A stretch of 47,651 nt of DNA from Conexibacter sp. CPCC 205762 (GTDB lineage: Bacteria; Actinomycetota; Thermoleophilia; Solirubrobacterales; Solirubrobacteraceae), in the NCBI RefSeq assembly GCF_030646155.1, contig NZ_JAUTDN010000043.1:1-47651 (forward strand), read 5' to 3'. Under the pieces are notes generated by a model that worked only from the letters and a program-made list of their open reading frames with translations, was not told the origin of the DNA and searched no databases. This document shows positions 21,215 to 28,251 of this stretch, piece by piece; the first letter of the stretch is position 1, and the number at the start of each line of letters is the position of its first letter. The translations under genes and the position numbers were made by a program.

Positions 21215-22333
21215 ATGTCTGACACCACCGTCACGATCCCCGACGATCTGAAGCCGGCCGACGGCCGTTTCGGCTGCGGCCCCTCGAAGGTCCGCCCCGA
21301 GCAGCTCGCCCGCCTCGTCAGCGGCGACGGCGCCGCGATCATGGGCACCTCGCACCGCCAGAAGCCGGTCAAGAACCTCGTCGGCAGCGTCCGCGCCGGC
21401 CTGCGCGAGCTGTTCCAGCTGCCCGACGGCTACGAGGTCATGCTCGGCAACGGCGGCACGACCGCCTTCTGGGACGCCGCCACCTTCGGGCTCGTGCGCG
21501 AGCGCGCCGCCCACCTCGTCTACGGCGAGTTCTCCTCGAAGTTCGCGAAGGCGACCGACGACGCGCCGTTCCTCGGCGACTCGATCGTCACGAGAGCGGA
21601 CCCGGGCGACGCGCCCGCCCCCGCCGCGCAGCCCGACGCCGACGTGATCGGCTGGGCCCACAACGAGACCTCGACCGGCGTGATGGTGCCGGTGCAGCGC
21701 GTCGGCGACGGCCTCGTGCTGATCGACGCGACCTCGGGCGCCGGCGGCCTGCCGGTGAACGCCGCCGACGCCGACGTCTACTACTTCGCGCCGCAGAAGT
21801 GCTTCGCCTCCGACGGCGGCCTGTGGCTTGCGCTGCTGTCGCCGGCCGCGCAGGAGCGGATCGCCGAGATCGGCTCCAGCGACCGCTGGATCCCCGAGTT
21901 CCTGTCGCTGACGACCGCGCTCGACAACTCGAAGAAGGACCAGACCTACAACACGCCGGCGGTCGCGACGCTCGTGCTGCTGAACGACCAGCTCGAGTGG
22001 ATGAACGCCAACGGCGGCCTCGACGGCATGGTCGCGCGCACGACCGCCTCCTCGCAGCACCTCTACCAGTGGGCCGAGGCGACCTCGTTCACGACGCCCT
22101 ACGTCGCCGACCCGGCGAAGCGCTCGCTGGTCGTCGGCACGGTCGACTTCGACGAGCAGATCGACGCCGCCGCGGTCGCCGCGACGCTGCGCGCCAACGG
22201 CATCGTCGACGTCGAGCCGTACCGCAAGCTCGGCCGCAACCAGCTGCGCGTCGCGATGTTCCCGGCGATCGAGCCGGACGACGTGAAGGCGCTGACCGCC
22301 TGCGTCGACTACGTCGTCGACCAGCTCGGCTAG
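21215..22333 (+). CDS. serC: Phosphoserine aminotransferase (mycobacterial-type SerC)
   Basis: 372 residues. PLP-dependent fold-type I aminotransferase converting 3-phosphohydroxypyruvate and glutamate to phosphoserine in serine biosynthesis. Visible features are FGCGPSKVRPEQL near the N-terminus, GTSHRQKPVKNLV (substrate loop), GNGGTTAFWDAA (PLP phosphate binding), DATSGAGGLPV (PLP pyridine Asp171), and K195 in YYFAPQKCFASDGG as the Schiff-base lysine. The Pfam class V actinobacterial subgroup has this arrangement. The ribosome site GAGAGGA lies 6-7 nt before the ATG and is covered by the riboswitch anti-SD. A terminator follows at 22367. Control by ZTP makes sense because serine feeds one-carbon units to THF. 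Confidence 0.96.
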   Translation: MSDTTVTIPDDLKPADGRFGCGPSKVRPEQLARLVSGDGAAIMGTSHRQKPVKNLVGSVRAGLRELFQLPDGYEVMLGNGGTTAFWDAATFGLVRERAAHLVYGEFSSKFAKATDDAPFLGDSIVTRADPGDAPAPAAQPDADVIGWAHNETSTGVMVPVQRVGDGLVLIDATSGAGGLPVNAADADVYYFAPQKCFASDGGLWLALLSPAAQERIAEIGSSDRWIPEFLSLTTALDNSKKDQTYNTPAVATLVLLNDQLEWMNANGGLDGMVARTTASSQHLYQWAEATSFTTPYVADPAKRSLVVGTVDFDEQIDAAAVAATLRANGIVDVEPYRKLGRNQLRVAMFPAIEPDDVKALTACVDYVVDQLG

Positions 22334-22366
22334 CTCGGCGAGCGGCCTCCACCGATCGGACGACTG

Positions 22367-22396
22367 GGGCGGCCACCGCGCCGCCCTAGTCTTTTC
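22367..22396 (+). terminator. Intrinsic terminator after serC
   Basis: The stem GGGCGGC (22367-22373) pairs perfectly with GCCGCCC (22380-22386) around the 6-nt loop CACCGC, followed by TAGTCTTTT. This is one of the few classical stem-plus-T-tract terminators in the window. Confidence 0.8.
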
Positions 22397-22403
22397 TGAC
22401 CAG

Positions 22404-22432
22404 TTGAGAAATCCTGATTAGTGGTGTTATCG
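22404..22432 (+). promoter_or_regulatory. Promoter of small secreted protein gene
   Basis: TTGAGA (22404-22409) and TTATCG (22427-22432) are 17 bp apart in an AT-rich pocket that stands out from the surrounding DNA. A leader of about 35 nt follows, with ribosome site GGGGAGA 4 nt before ATG 22474. Confidence 0.6.
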
Positions 22433-22473
22433 TCGCGCCGGGGACCGGAGTCATCCGATTCAGGGGAGATGCC

Positions 22474-22950
22474 ATGCTTCGTCCAGCACGGCTCGCGGCG
22501 CTCGTCGCCGCTGTAGTGACCACCGCCGCAATCGCGGCCGCGCCGGCTTCCGCCGGCACGACGGCGATAACGATCTCGGGCTGCACGCTGAACGCGTCGT
22601 CGACCGGCACGCCGCCCGCGAACGTGATCGTCAGCCCGACCTCGGGCAGCTGCACCGTCAGCGGCATCGCCGGCACGGCGAGAACGTCGGGCAACACGAC
22701 GCTCACGACGCAGCCGGACAGCTCGGTCACCGCGGACACGATCAACGTCACGCTCAGCGCGACGATCCTCATATTCGTGAGAGTCACGTGCAGCTACGCG
22801 GCGAGCAACGTCAACGTGCCGCTCGTCGCCGCAGGACCGCCGACGTGGAGATACCACACCGATTCGGCGACCGCGACGAAGACGTCCGGGCCTGACCAGT
22901 ACTGCGACCCGACCGTCACCGGTCCGGTCGACATCGCGGTCACGCCGTAA
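22474..22950 (+). CDS. Small secreted protein of unknown function
   Basis: 158 residues. Signal peptide MLRPARLAALVAAVVTTAAI with predicted cleavage after APASA. The mature protein is rich in Thr, Ser, Val and Asn with four Cys (ISGCTLNAS, SGSCTVSG, VTCSYAAS, DQYCDPT), suggesting a disulfide-bonded beta-sandwich of the kind seen in Thr/Ser-rich actinobacterial surface proteins. Composition is less G+C-biased than in neighbours. The ribosome site GGGGAGA and promoter give a normal leadered mRNA. I do not recognise the family. Confidence 0.75.
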   Translation: MLRPARLAALVAAVVTTAAIAAAPASAGTTAITISGCTLNASSTGTPPANVIVSPTSGSCTVSGIAGTARTSGNTTLTTQPDSSVTADTINVTLSATILIFVRVTCSYAASNVNVPLVAAGPPTWRYHTDSATATKTSGPDQYCDPTVTGPVDIAVTP

Positions 22951-23029
22951 CCGACCCGCAGCACCCTCGCGACGGTGCGCGCTGCGACCAGGCGGCGCGC
23001 CCGGCGCATCCGCGCGCACGCGGGCGGCG

Positions 23030-23035
23030 TACTGT
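23030..23035 (+). promoter_or_regulatory. Putative -10 hexamer of lipoprotein gene
   Basis: TACTGT lies 5 nt before GTG 23041 and 8 nt before ATG 23044. Either start would be essentially leaderless. Confidence 0.45.
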
Positions 23036-23043
23036 CATCAGTG

Positions 23044-23610
23044 ATGGCACGCCGACCGCTCACGCCGCTCGCCCTGCTCGCCGCGCTCCTGCTCTGCCTC
23101 GCCGGCTGCGGCGGAGGCGGAGACGACGGCGCGACGGGCGCGCCCGACGCGCTCCGCACGACGCCCGGCGGCGGCACCACGACGCCCGGCCCCACCGGCA
23201 CCACGCCGGGCGGCAGCGGCGCGCGCTCGGTCGACGCGAGAGACCTCGCCGTCGTGCGCGCCTGGGCCGCGACGCTGCAGCGCGGCGACGTCGCCGGCGC
23301 CGCCCGCTTCTTCGCCCTCCCCAGCGCCGTCGCCAACGGCACCAGACCGGTCGCCCTGCAGACGCGCGCGCAGGCGCGCGCCTTCAACCGCTCGCTGCCG
23401 TGCGGCGCCGACGTGATCTCGGCCCGCCCCGCCCGCGACGGCTTCTTCATCGTCACGTTCAGGCTGACCGAGCGCCCCGGCGGCGCCTGCGGCAGCGGCA
23501 CCGGCAACACCGCCCGCGCCGCCTTCCACGTCAGCGACGGCCTGATCGACCACTGGCTGCGCGTCGAGGACCTCGAAGGCGCCCCGGCCGCGCCGGGCAC
23601 GCCGACCTAG
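23044..23610 (+). CDS. Lipoprotein of unknown function
   Basis: 188 residues from ATG 23044. Type II signal peptide MARRPLTPLALLAALLLCLA with lipobox LAGC (Cys22), then a Gly/Thr/Pro-rich tether (PGGGTTTPGPTGTTPGG). The globular part starts at about residue 60 (RDLAVVRAWAATLQRGDVAG) and resembles NTF2-like/SnoaL-type small domains: helix AARFFALPSAVANG, then strands GFFIVTFRLTERPG and AAFHVSDGLIDHWLRV. That resemblance is weak. The gene converges on a small membrane-protein gene, the two stop codons sharing one CTAG. An in-frame GTG at 23041 is an alternative start. Confidence 0.78.
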   Translation: MARRPLTPLALLAALLLCLAGCGGGGDDGATGAPDALRTTPGGGTTTPGPTGTTPGGSGARSVDARDLAVVRAWAATLQRGDVAGAARFFALPSAVANGTRPVALQTRAQARAFNRSLPCGADVISARPARDGFFIVTFRLTERPGGACGSGTGNTARAAFHVSDGLIDHWLRVEDLEGAPAAPGTPT

Positions 23611-23840
23611 GAGCGGCCGCCGCCCTCGCGCTCGCGTCTCTCGGCGGCGCGGGCACGATCCTCGCTGTAGCCGACCTCGAGGAAGAAGAGCGAGACGGCG
23701 CCGACACAGCCGACGCCGAAGATCCCGAAGCCGACCGCCTGGGCGGTGTCGCTCGTGACCGAGGCGACGACCGCGCCGGCGACGATCAGCACGAGCGGGA
23801 CGATCGCGCGGCGCAGGGCCGCTCGCTTCCACTCCTCCAT
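23607..23840 (-). CDS. Small two-helix membrane protein
   Basis: 77 residues. After a basic N-terminus (MEEWKRAALRR) come two hydrophobic helices (IVPLVLIVAGAVVASV and AVGFGIFGVGCVGAVSLFFL), then a charged Arg/Glu-rich tail. The start is preceded on the minus strand by TACCGT (23853-23848) 7 nt upstream, the leaderless layout. Its stop overlaps that of the convergent lipoprotein gene in CTAG. Function unknown; its size and layout are common among actinobacterial conserved small membrane proteins. Confidence 0.7.
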   Translation of the reverse strand: MEEWKRAALRRAIVPLVLIVAGAVVASVTSDTAQAVGFGIFGVGCVGAVSLFFLEVGYSEDRARAAERREREGGGRS

Positions 23841-23857
23841 ACCGCCCACGGTAGCGG

Positions 23858-24715
23858 CTACGGCAGCGACCAGTAGCCGTCGTTGGCGTACGGCGCCAGC
23901 GTCGCCGGCGACGCCTCCAGCTCCGCGCGGGCGTGCTTGATCGAGACGCCGCGGACGGCGGCGACCTCGGCGGTCGCGAGCGGATACGGCGCCCACGCCA
24001 GCAGCTCCTCGGCAGACTCCGGCGCCGCTCTGCGCGGCAGCTGCGGCGCGGCGGCGGCGAACGCGACCTCGTACGCCGCCCACGGCTGGAAGCCGGGCGC
24101 GGCGGCGCGCCGCTCGCCGGACTCGACGACCGTCGAGGAGGCCGTGTAGCGCCAGCCGTCCTCGCCCTCGCGCGCGAGCTTGTGCGGCAGCGCGAGCGCC
24201 TCCGGCACCGGCGTCCGCGCCGCCGCCATCTCCTCGACCAGCTCGGCCTCGACGGCGTCGCTCTCCAGCCAGCCGCGCAGCGTCGGCTCGCCCACGCCGA
24301 CGTCGGCCGCGGCAGCCGCGAGCGTCGCCGGCTGGTCGATCAGCTCGCCGGCCGAGTGGACGCGCACGCGGATCGCGCGCAGCAGCCGGTCGCCGCCCGC
24401 CTCGCCGCCGTCGAGGCGGGCGCCGATCACGGCCTTGCAGGCCGGCCGCGTCGCCGGCAGCCGCTCGGGCGCGCGCACCTCCATCGGCATCCCGTGCTCG
24501 TCGCGCAGGTGCGTGCCGTTGGCGACCAGCTTCGCCGGCGACAGGAAGCCGCCCGGCTCGAACTCCAGCGGTCTCGACTTCAGCACGATCATCCGCACGC
24601 GCACGTCGGCGTGCTCGCCGTAGGTCCAGCGCAGCTGGAGATCCTGCCGCTGGGCGTTGAAGCCGAACGGGCAGCCGGGGTCGGTGAAGATCGTGACGAT
24701 CGCATCGGAGGGCAT
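23858..24715 (-). CDS. DsbA-family (thioredoxin-fold, HCCA isomerase-like) protein
   Basis: 285 residues. The first strand and active-site region is AIVTIFTDPGCPFGFNAQRQ; one Cys is present where DsbA has CxxC, as CPFG, so a classical dithiol-disulfide exchange is unlikely. A helical insertion (about 95-180) and C-terminal thioredoxin half follow; LATAEVAAVRGVSIKHARAE near the end is the characteristic final helix region. Relatives include 2-hydroxychromene-2-carboxylate isomerases and FrnE-like proteins. There is no signal peptide, so it acts in the cytoplasm. TAGGCT (24728-24723, minus) lies 7 nt before the ATG, indicating a leaderless mRNA. Confidence 0.78.
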   Translation of the reverse strand: MPSDAIVTIFTDPGCPFGFNAQRQDLQLRWTYGEHADVRVRMIVLKSRPLEFEPGGFLSPAKLVANGTHLRDEHGMPMEVRAPERLPATRPACKAVIGARLDGGEAGGDRLLRAIRVRVHSAGELIDQPATLAAAAADVGVGEPTLRGWLESDAVEAELVEEMAAARTPVPEALALPHKLAREGEDGWRYTASSTVVESGERRAAAPGFQPWAAYEVAFAAAAPQLPRRAAPESAEELLAWAPYPLATAEVAAVRGVSIKHARAELEASPATLAPYANDGYWSLP

Positions 24716-24758
24716 GCGGTCGAGCCTAGCCGGCCGACCGCCGCCCTCACCCGGCCGC

Positions 24759-25508
24759 TCAGCGCAGGCGCTTCGCGCGCATGATCACGACCTGCTCCGA
24801 GCAGGTTCTCAGCCCCGGCCCTCTGAGTCTGTCGCAGGCGCCTCTTCTCCGCTTCTGCTGGAATCTCGTCTGCTGTCCGGGCTTCAGCCGCAGCAGCCGC
24901 TTCGTCGCGCCCGGGATCCGCATCGGCGTGAACTTCGGCTGGGCCGAGAACATCGGCACGACGCCGTTGCGCGGTGCCTTGCATCTCGACAGGTCCGCCA
25001 TCGGCCCGCCGGAGACGATCATCGAGCTGCCGCTGACCGTCAGCGCGAGCGCGCCGCCGCGCGTCTTGCGGTCGCCGCCGCATTGGTCCGACTCGACTCT
25101 GTCCGGCAGCGCGCCGGTGCAGAGGCCGTATTCGCTGAGCGGGCCGCAGGGCGAGCACTCGGACGTGTTGTCGCCGACGTGGGTTCTCGTCTTCCAGAAG
25201 CGGCGGGTGTCGTTCATCCAGACCGGCCCGCGCGGGATCAGCGCGAAGACCGAGTCGTCGAGGCCGCTGACGACGAGCCCGAGCGTGAACGGCGCATCCG
25301 CCTCGATGTCGTAGACGAGCGTGCTTCTGCCCTGCGTCCAGCTCTTGCATCTGTCCGGATAGCCGCCCTCTTCGAGGTTCGACTCCTCGACGGAGCTGAC
25401 GTAGAGCGAGACGCTGAACTTCGGCGGCGGGGCGGCAACGGCGCTCGCGGCGCCGAACGTCAGCAGCAGCGCCAGCGCGGCCAGCGCGGCGAGCGGGGTG
25501 CGGGTCAT
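24759..25508 (-). CDS. Cys-rich secreted protein of unknown function (paralogue 2)
   Basis: 249 residues from ATG 25508, which has GAGAGGA about 10 nt upstream and starts a signal peptide (MTRTPLAALAALALLLTFGA, cleavage near SAVA). The frame is open far upstream, but that part overlaps the beta-propeller gene in another frame. Conserved features shared with 12438-13172 are DRCKSWTQG, CSPCGPLSEYGLC, DQCGGDRKT, SRCKAP, and a C-terminal RLLRLKPGQ..GACDRLRGPG..TC block. Arginine is mainly AGA. It sits 17 nt downstream of the beta-propeller gene, presumably in one operon. Family unknown; likely extracytoplasmic and disulfide-bonded. Confidence 0.78.
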   Translation of the reverse strand: MTRTPLAALAALALLLTFGAASAVAAPPPKFSVSLYVSSVEESNLEEGGYPDRCKSWTQGRSTLVYDIEADAPFTLGLVVSGLDDSVFALIPRGPVWMNDTRRFWKTRTHVGDNTSECSPCGPLSEYGLCTGALPDRVESDQCGGDRKTRGGALALTVSGSSMIVSGGPMADLSRCKAPRNGVVPMFSAQPKFTPMRIPGATKRLLRLKPGQQTRFQQKRRRGACDRLRGPGLRTCSEQVVIMRAKRLR

Positions 25509-25525
25509 CTGGCGTGGTCCTCTCA

Positions 25526-26998
25526 TCATCTGACGGTGACGGTCGTGGTGCGGACGACCGCGCGGCCGCTCGCGGGCGCGAAGGCGATCCGCAGCGTCAG
25601 CCGCGCGCCGCGGCGCAGCTGACGGGCGGCGGCGCGCGAGGGCTTGAGCGTGAAGGCGCGGCGGCCGGGCGCGGCGAGCGTGACGGTGGCGCCGGCGGCG
25701 CGGACGCTGCGTGCGCCTCTGCCGGCCGGCTTCAGCGTCAGCGTCGCGGCGAGCCTGCCGGCGGCGGGCGCGCTGACGGTGACGCGCAGGCCGCCTCTGA
25801 GCGCGCTCGCGCGGGCGCTTCTGGCGACGGCGACGGTGACCGCGCCGGTCGGCGTCAGCTCGGGTCTTCTCTGAGGCAGGTCGCCGGGGCCGGTGGGGAC
25901 TCTGCCCACATCGGTGGGGGTTCTGCCCGGATCGGCGGGCTGCTCGCCGGGGTCGGTGGGATCTCTGCCCGGATCGGCCGGGTCTCTGCCGGGATCGGTG
26001 GGGTCTCTGCCCGGGTCGGCCGGGTCTCTGCCGGGGTCCTGCGGCTCTCTTCTGCCGGGATCGGGATCTCTCGGCAGCGTCAGCGTCGCGGTCGAGAAGG
26101 CCGGCGTCGTGCCGGTCGCCGACAGCAGCACCGTGCCGCTCGTCGCGCACGTCGTCGCGCCGGTCGCGCCGACGGTCGCGACGCGCAGGCCGCTGCCGTC
26201 GCTCCAGGCGACCTGCGCCCCGTCGGGCGACAGCGCCGCCCACTCGACCGTCGCCGACGGCAGCAGGCACTGGGCGGTGACGCTGCCGCTCGTGCTGCCG
26301 ACGGTGCCGCGCCAGTGGGCGTAGACGACGCGGCCGTCGGAGCGCGTGACGAGCAGGCGCGTGCCGGCGCGGTCGACCTCCGCCCCGGTCAGGATCGGGT
26401 TGTTCGGGTCGCTCAGCCAGCTGCTGAACTGCAGCGGCTGCGTCTCGAACCAGATCGCGCCGCCTCTCGCCGTCACGAGCCGGTCGCCGAACCAGGTCGG
26501 GCGGCTGTTGGCCGGCTGGTCGACCGCCGGCATCGTCGGGCTGCCGGGCGCGGCCGGGTTGACGACCGCGACCCGCTCCTCCAGGCCGCAGCCGCTGCAG
26601 ACGCCGTGGTTGAGGAAGTAGGTGTAGGCGAGCTGCGAGCCGATCGTCGGCTTCACGCGCGCCCACAGCGGCCCGATGTTGACGCCGCCGGAGATCCGCC
26701 ACGGCATCACGTTGACGGTCGGCCCCGCCGCGCCCCGCGGCAGCGTCCAGATCACGCGGTTGGTCGAGAAGCCCTTGATCGCGGTGATCGTGCCGGCGTC
26801 GTCGCCCGACGGGAACGCGTAGTAGAGGTCGGCTCTGCCGTCGCTGGTGACGCGCTGCTTGATCGCGCCGTCCGGCGAGGCGGCCCAGACGTCGTTGCCG
26901 TCGCGGTAGACGAGCATCGTCGCGGCGGCCGGTGCCGGCAGCTCGGCCGCGGTCGTGGCGAGCGCGACCAGCGTCGCGCACAGGGTCCGTGAAGGCAT
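25526..26998 (-). CDS. Secreted beta-propeller (TolB/WD-like) protein with repeat linker
   Basis: 490 residues. Signal peptide MPSRTLCATLVALATTAAEL with cleavage near APAAA. Residues about 28-310 hold propeller-like blades (MLVYRDGNDVWAASPDGAIK, RLLVTRSDGRVVYAHWRG, VEWAALSPDGAQVAWSDGSG). A linker of DPGRDP(A/T) repeats (about 315-370) leads to a C-terminal beta domain (about 385-490, ALRGGLRVTVSAPAAGRLAA). The extracytoplasmic propeller probably binds a polymer or protein; there is no catalytic motif. It begins a two-gene operon with the Cys-rich protein. The start ATG may be leaderless (CACGAT 6 nt upstream), and the 15-bp motif shared with the ECF sigma promoter lies 33-47 nt upstream. Confidence 0.8.
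   Translation of the reverse strand: MPSRTLCATLVALATTAAELPAPAAATMLVYRDGNDVWAASPDGAIKQRVTSDGRADLYYAFPSGDDAGTITAIKGFSTNRVIWTLPRGAAGPTVNVMPWRISGGVNIGPLWARVKPTIGSQLAYTYFLNHGVCSGCGLEERVAVVNPAAPGSPTMPAVDQPANSRPTWFGDRLVTARGGAIWFETQPLQFSSWLSDPNNPILTGAEVDRAGTRLLVTRSDGRVVYAHWRGTVGSTSGSVTAQCLLPSATVEWAALSPDGAQVAWSDGSGLRVATVGATGATTCATSGTVLLSATGTTPAFSTATLTLPRDPDPGRREPQDPGRDPADPGRDPTDPGRDPADPGRDPTDPGEQPADPGRTPTDVGRVPTGPGDLPQRRPELTPTGAVTVAVARSARASALRGGLRVTVSAPAAGRLAATLTLKPAGRGARSVRAAGATVTLAAPGRRAFTLKPSRAAARQLRRGARLTLRIAFAPASGRAVVRTTTVTVR
25880..26062 (-). repeat. 24-bp tandem repeats encoding the DPGRDP linker
   Basis: Imperfect units of about 24 bp around TCTCTGCCCGGATCGG(C/T)GGG encode repeated DPGRDPxD blocks. 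They spell a Pro/Asp/Arg-rich, probably extended, linker between propeller and C-terminal domain. Confidence 0.85.
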
Positions 26999-27030
26999 CG
27001 CCCGATCGTGCAGGCGATCCGCTCACGGCG

Positions 27031-27045
27031 CATCGGGGAGGTCCC
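27031..27045 (-). promoter_or_regulatory. Repeated upstream motif before the beta-propeller operon
   Basis: CATCGGGGAGGTCCC is identical to 770-784 upstream of the ECF sigma gene. On the minus strand it spans 33-47 nt before ATG 26998. Here the core GGGGAGGTCCCC is an inverted repeat. A shared regulator or ECF control is possible. Confidence 0.4.
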
Positions 27046-27111
27046 CTGCGTGCGGCCGGCGGCGGAGCGGGGTAGCGCCCCGCCGCCGCCGGCGACGACG
27101 ACGACGACGCG

Positions 27112-27957
27112 TTACGGCTTCGCGTGTCTCGTGACGAATCTCAGCGACAGCTCGGCGATCTCGCGCCAGCCGGCGTCGATCGTGAGCGAGTGGCCGCGGT
27201 CGACTCTGACGATCTCGGTGACCGCCTCGTTGCGCGCTTCCTTCTTGTAGGCGGCGTTGGAGACCGCCCACGGGACGGTGTGGTCGTGCTCGCCGCCGAC
27301 GATCAGCACCGGTCCGCGGTTCTCCGCTCTGCTGTTGACCTTCACCTCGGTCCACGGGTTGAGGTTGGCCGTCGCCGCCTGGAACAGCGGGATGCCGGCG
27401 GCCGGGACCGCGTACTGCGTGTAGAGCTGCTTCGCCTCGTCCTCCTCCAGCGCGTTCCCGAACGCGTAGTGGAACTGCTCGTAGGTGAGCGGCACCGCGC
27501 GGTTGCGGTTGGCGGGGTTCTTCAGCACCGGGCTGGAGGACTTCAGCGCCGAGATCGGCAGCGGCAGCACACCGCGGAACGGCGCCGGCGACAGCGCGAC
27601 GGACGCCTGCGCGAGGCCGCGACCGGCGAGGATCAGCGAGAGCAGGCCGCCGAACGAGTGGCCGACGATCGCCGGCTTCTTGTCGAGCCCCGAGATCACG
27701 TCCTCGAAGTGGTCGGCGACGTCGCCGACCGTCTTCTTCGCCATCACGTCGGGGTTGGCGTTGGCCTCCTCGACCGTCTCGGGGTCGTCGGGCCAGCCCG
27801 GCGTCAGCGGCGCGTAGCCGGCGGCCGCGAACAGCTCGGCCCAGTTGTCCCAGCTGCTCGGCAGCAGCCAGAGGCCGTGAACGAAGACGACCGGGGTCTT
27901 GCCGGTCTTGTTTGCGGCCTCGACCTGCGCCGCTTCGTGCTCAGTGATCGTCGCCAT
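27112..27957 (-). CDS. Alpha/beta hydrolase
   Basis: 281 residues. Oxyanion region VVFVHGLWLLPSSWDNW, nucleophile elbow GHSFGG with S101, acid D225 in GGEHDHTVP, and H256 in VDRGHSLTID complete a serine-hydrolase triad. The lid region at about 130-190 is helical. No signal peptide, so cytoplasmic. TAGGAT (27972-27967, minus) lies 9 nt before the ATG, giving an almost leaderless mRNA. Lys-rich stretches (KKTVGDVADHFEDV, KKEARNEAV) set it slightly apart from neighbours. Substrate not predictable; related proteins are annotated as esterases or non-haem peroxidase-like hydrolases. Confidence 0.9.
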   Translation of the reverse strand: MATITEHEAAQVEAANKTGKTPVVFVHGLWLLPSSWDNWAELFAAAGYAPLTPGWPDDPETVEEANANPDVMAKKTVGDVADHFEDVISGLDKKPAIVGHSFGGLLSLILAGRGLAQASVALSPAPFRGVLPLPISALKSSSPVLKNPANRNRAVPLTYEQFHYAFGNALEEDEAKQLYTQYAVPAAGIPLFQAATANLNPWTEVKVNSRAENRGPVLIVGGEHDHTVPWAVSNAAYKKEARNEAVTEIVRVDRGHSLTIDAGWREIAELSLRFVTRHAKP

Positions 27958-28031
27958 GATTGCGCGATCCTACGCGCCGACCGGCCCTGCGCCTAGAGCC
28001 GGCAACGAGATCGAATCGCGCCGCCGGCGGC

Positions 28032-28196
28032 TCAGCCGAAGCGGGTCGCTCTGACGACGACCGTCCGCTGCCAGCAGGTCCGCACCCCCGGCCCTCTGAG
28101 CCGTCTGCACTCGCCTCTGGTGACTCTCTTCGTCAGCCTGATCGAGGCGCCGACCTTCATCCGCAGCAGCTTGCGGGTGCCGTCGGCGATCGTCAG
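28032..28196 (-). pseudogene. 3-prime relic of a third Cys-rich secreted-protein gene
   Basis: The minus-strand frame ending at TGA 28034-28032 encodes about 55 residues (LTIADGTRKLLRMKVGASIR, then KRVTRGECRRLRGPGVRTCW and VVVRATRFG). These align with the C-termini of the proteins at 24759-25508 (RLLRLKPG, GACDRLRGPGLRTC, MRAKRLR) and 12438-13172. Upstream of this point the similarity stops abruptly; no start codon with a ribosome site, signal peptide or N-terminal Cys pattern is present. It is best read as a truncated copy whose 5-prime part was lost. Confidence 0.7.
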
Positions 28197-28251
28197 CGGC
28201 GGCGTCCGCGCGGCGCGTCGCGCCGCACTCCCGTCGCGGCCGGCGAGCCCG

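Noticed and set aside
20234..22333. Search for a JetD nuclease beside the SMC operon
   Set aside because: The flanking genes are S4-domain proteins and serC; no Toprim-type protein of about 400 residues is present on either strand nearby.
22967..22990. Possible terminator GCACC...GGTGC after the small secreted-protein gene
   Set aside because: Only a 5-bp perfect stem with an 8-nt loop and no T tract; too weak in this G+C-rich DNA.
24759..27026. 755-codon open frame covering both the Cys-rich and beta-propeller genes
   Set aside because: Only its last 249 codons are protein-like with a signal peptide and ribosome site; the upstream part is the out-of-frame shadow of the propeller gene.
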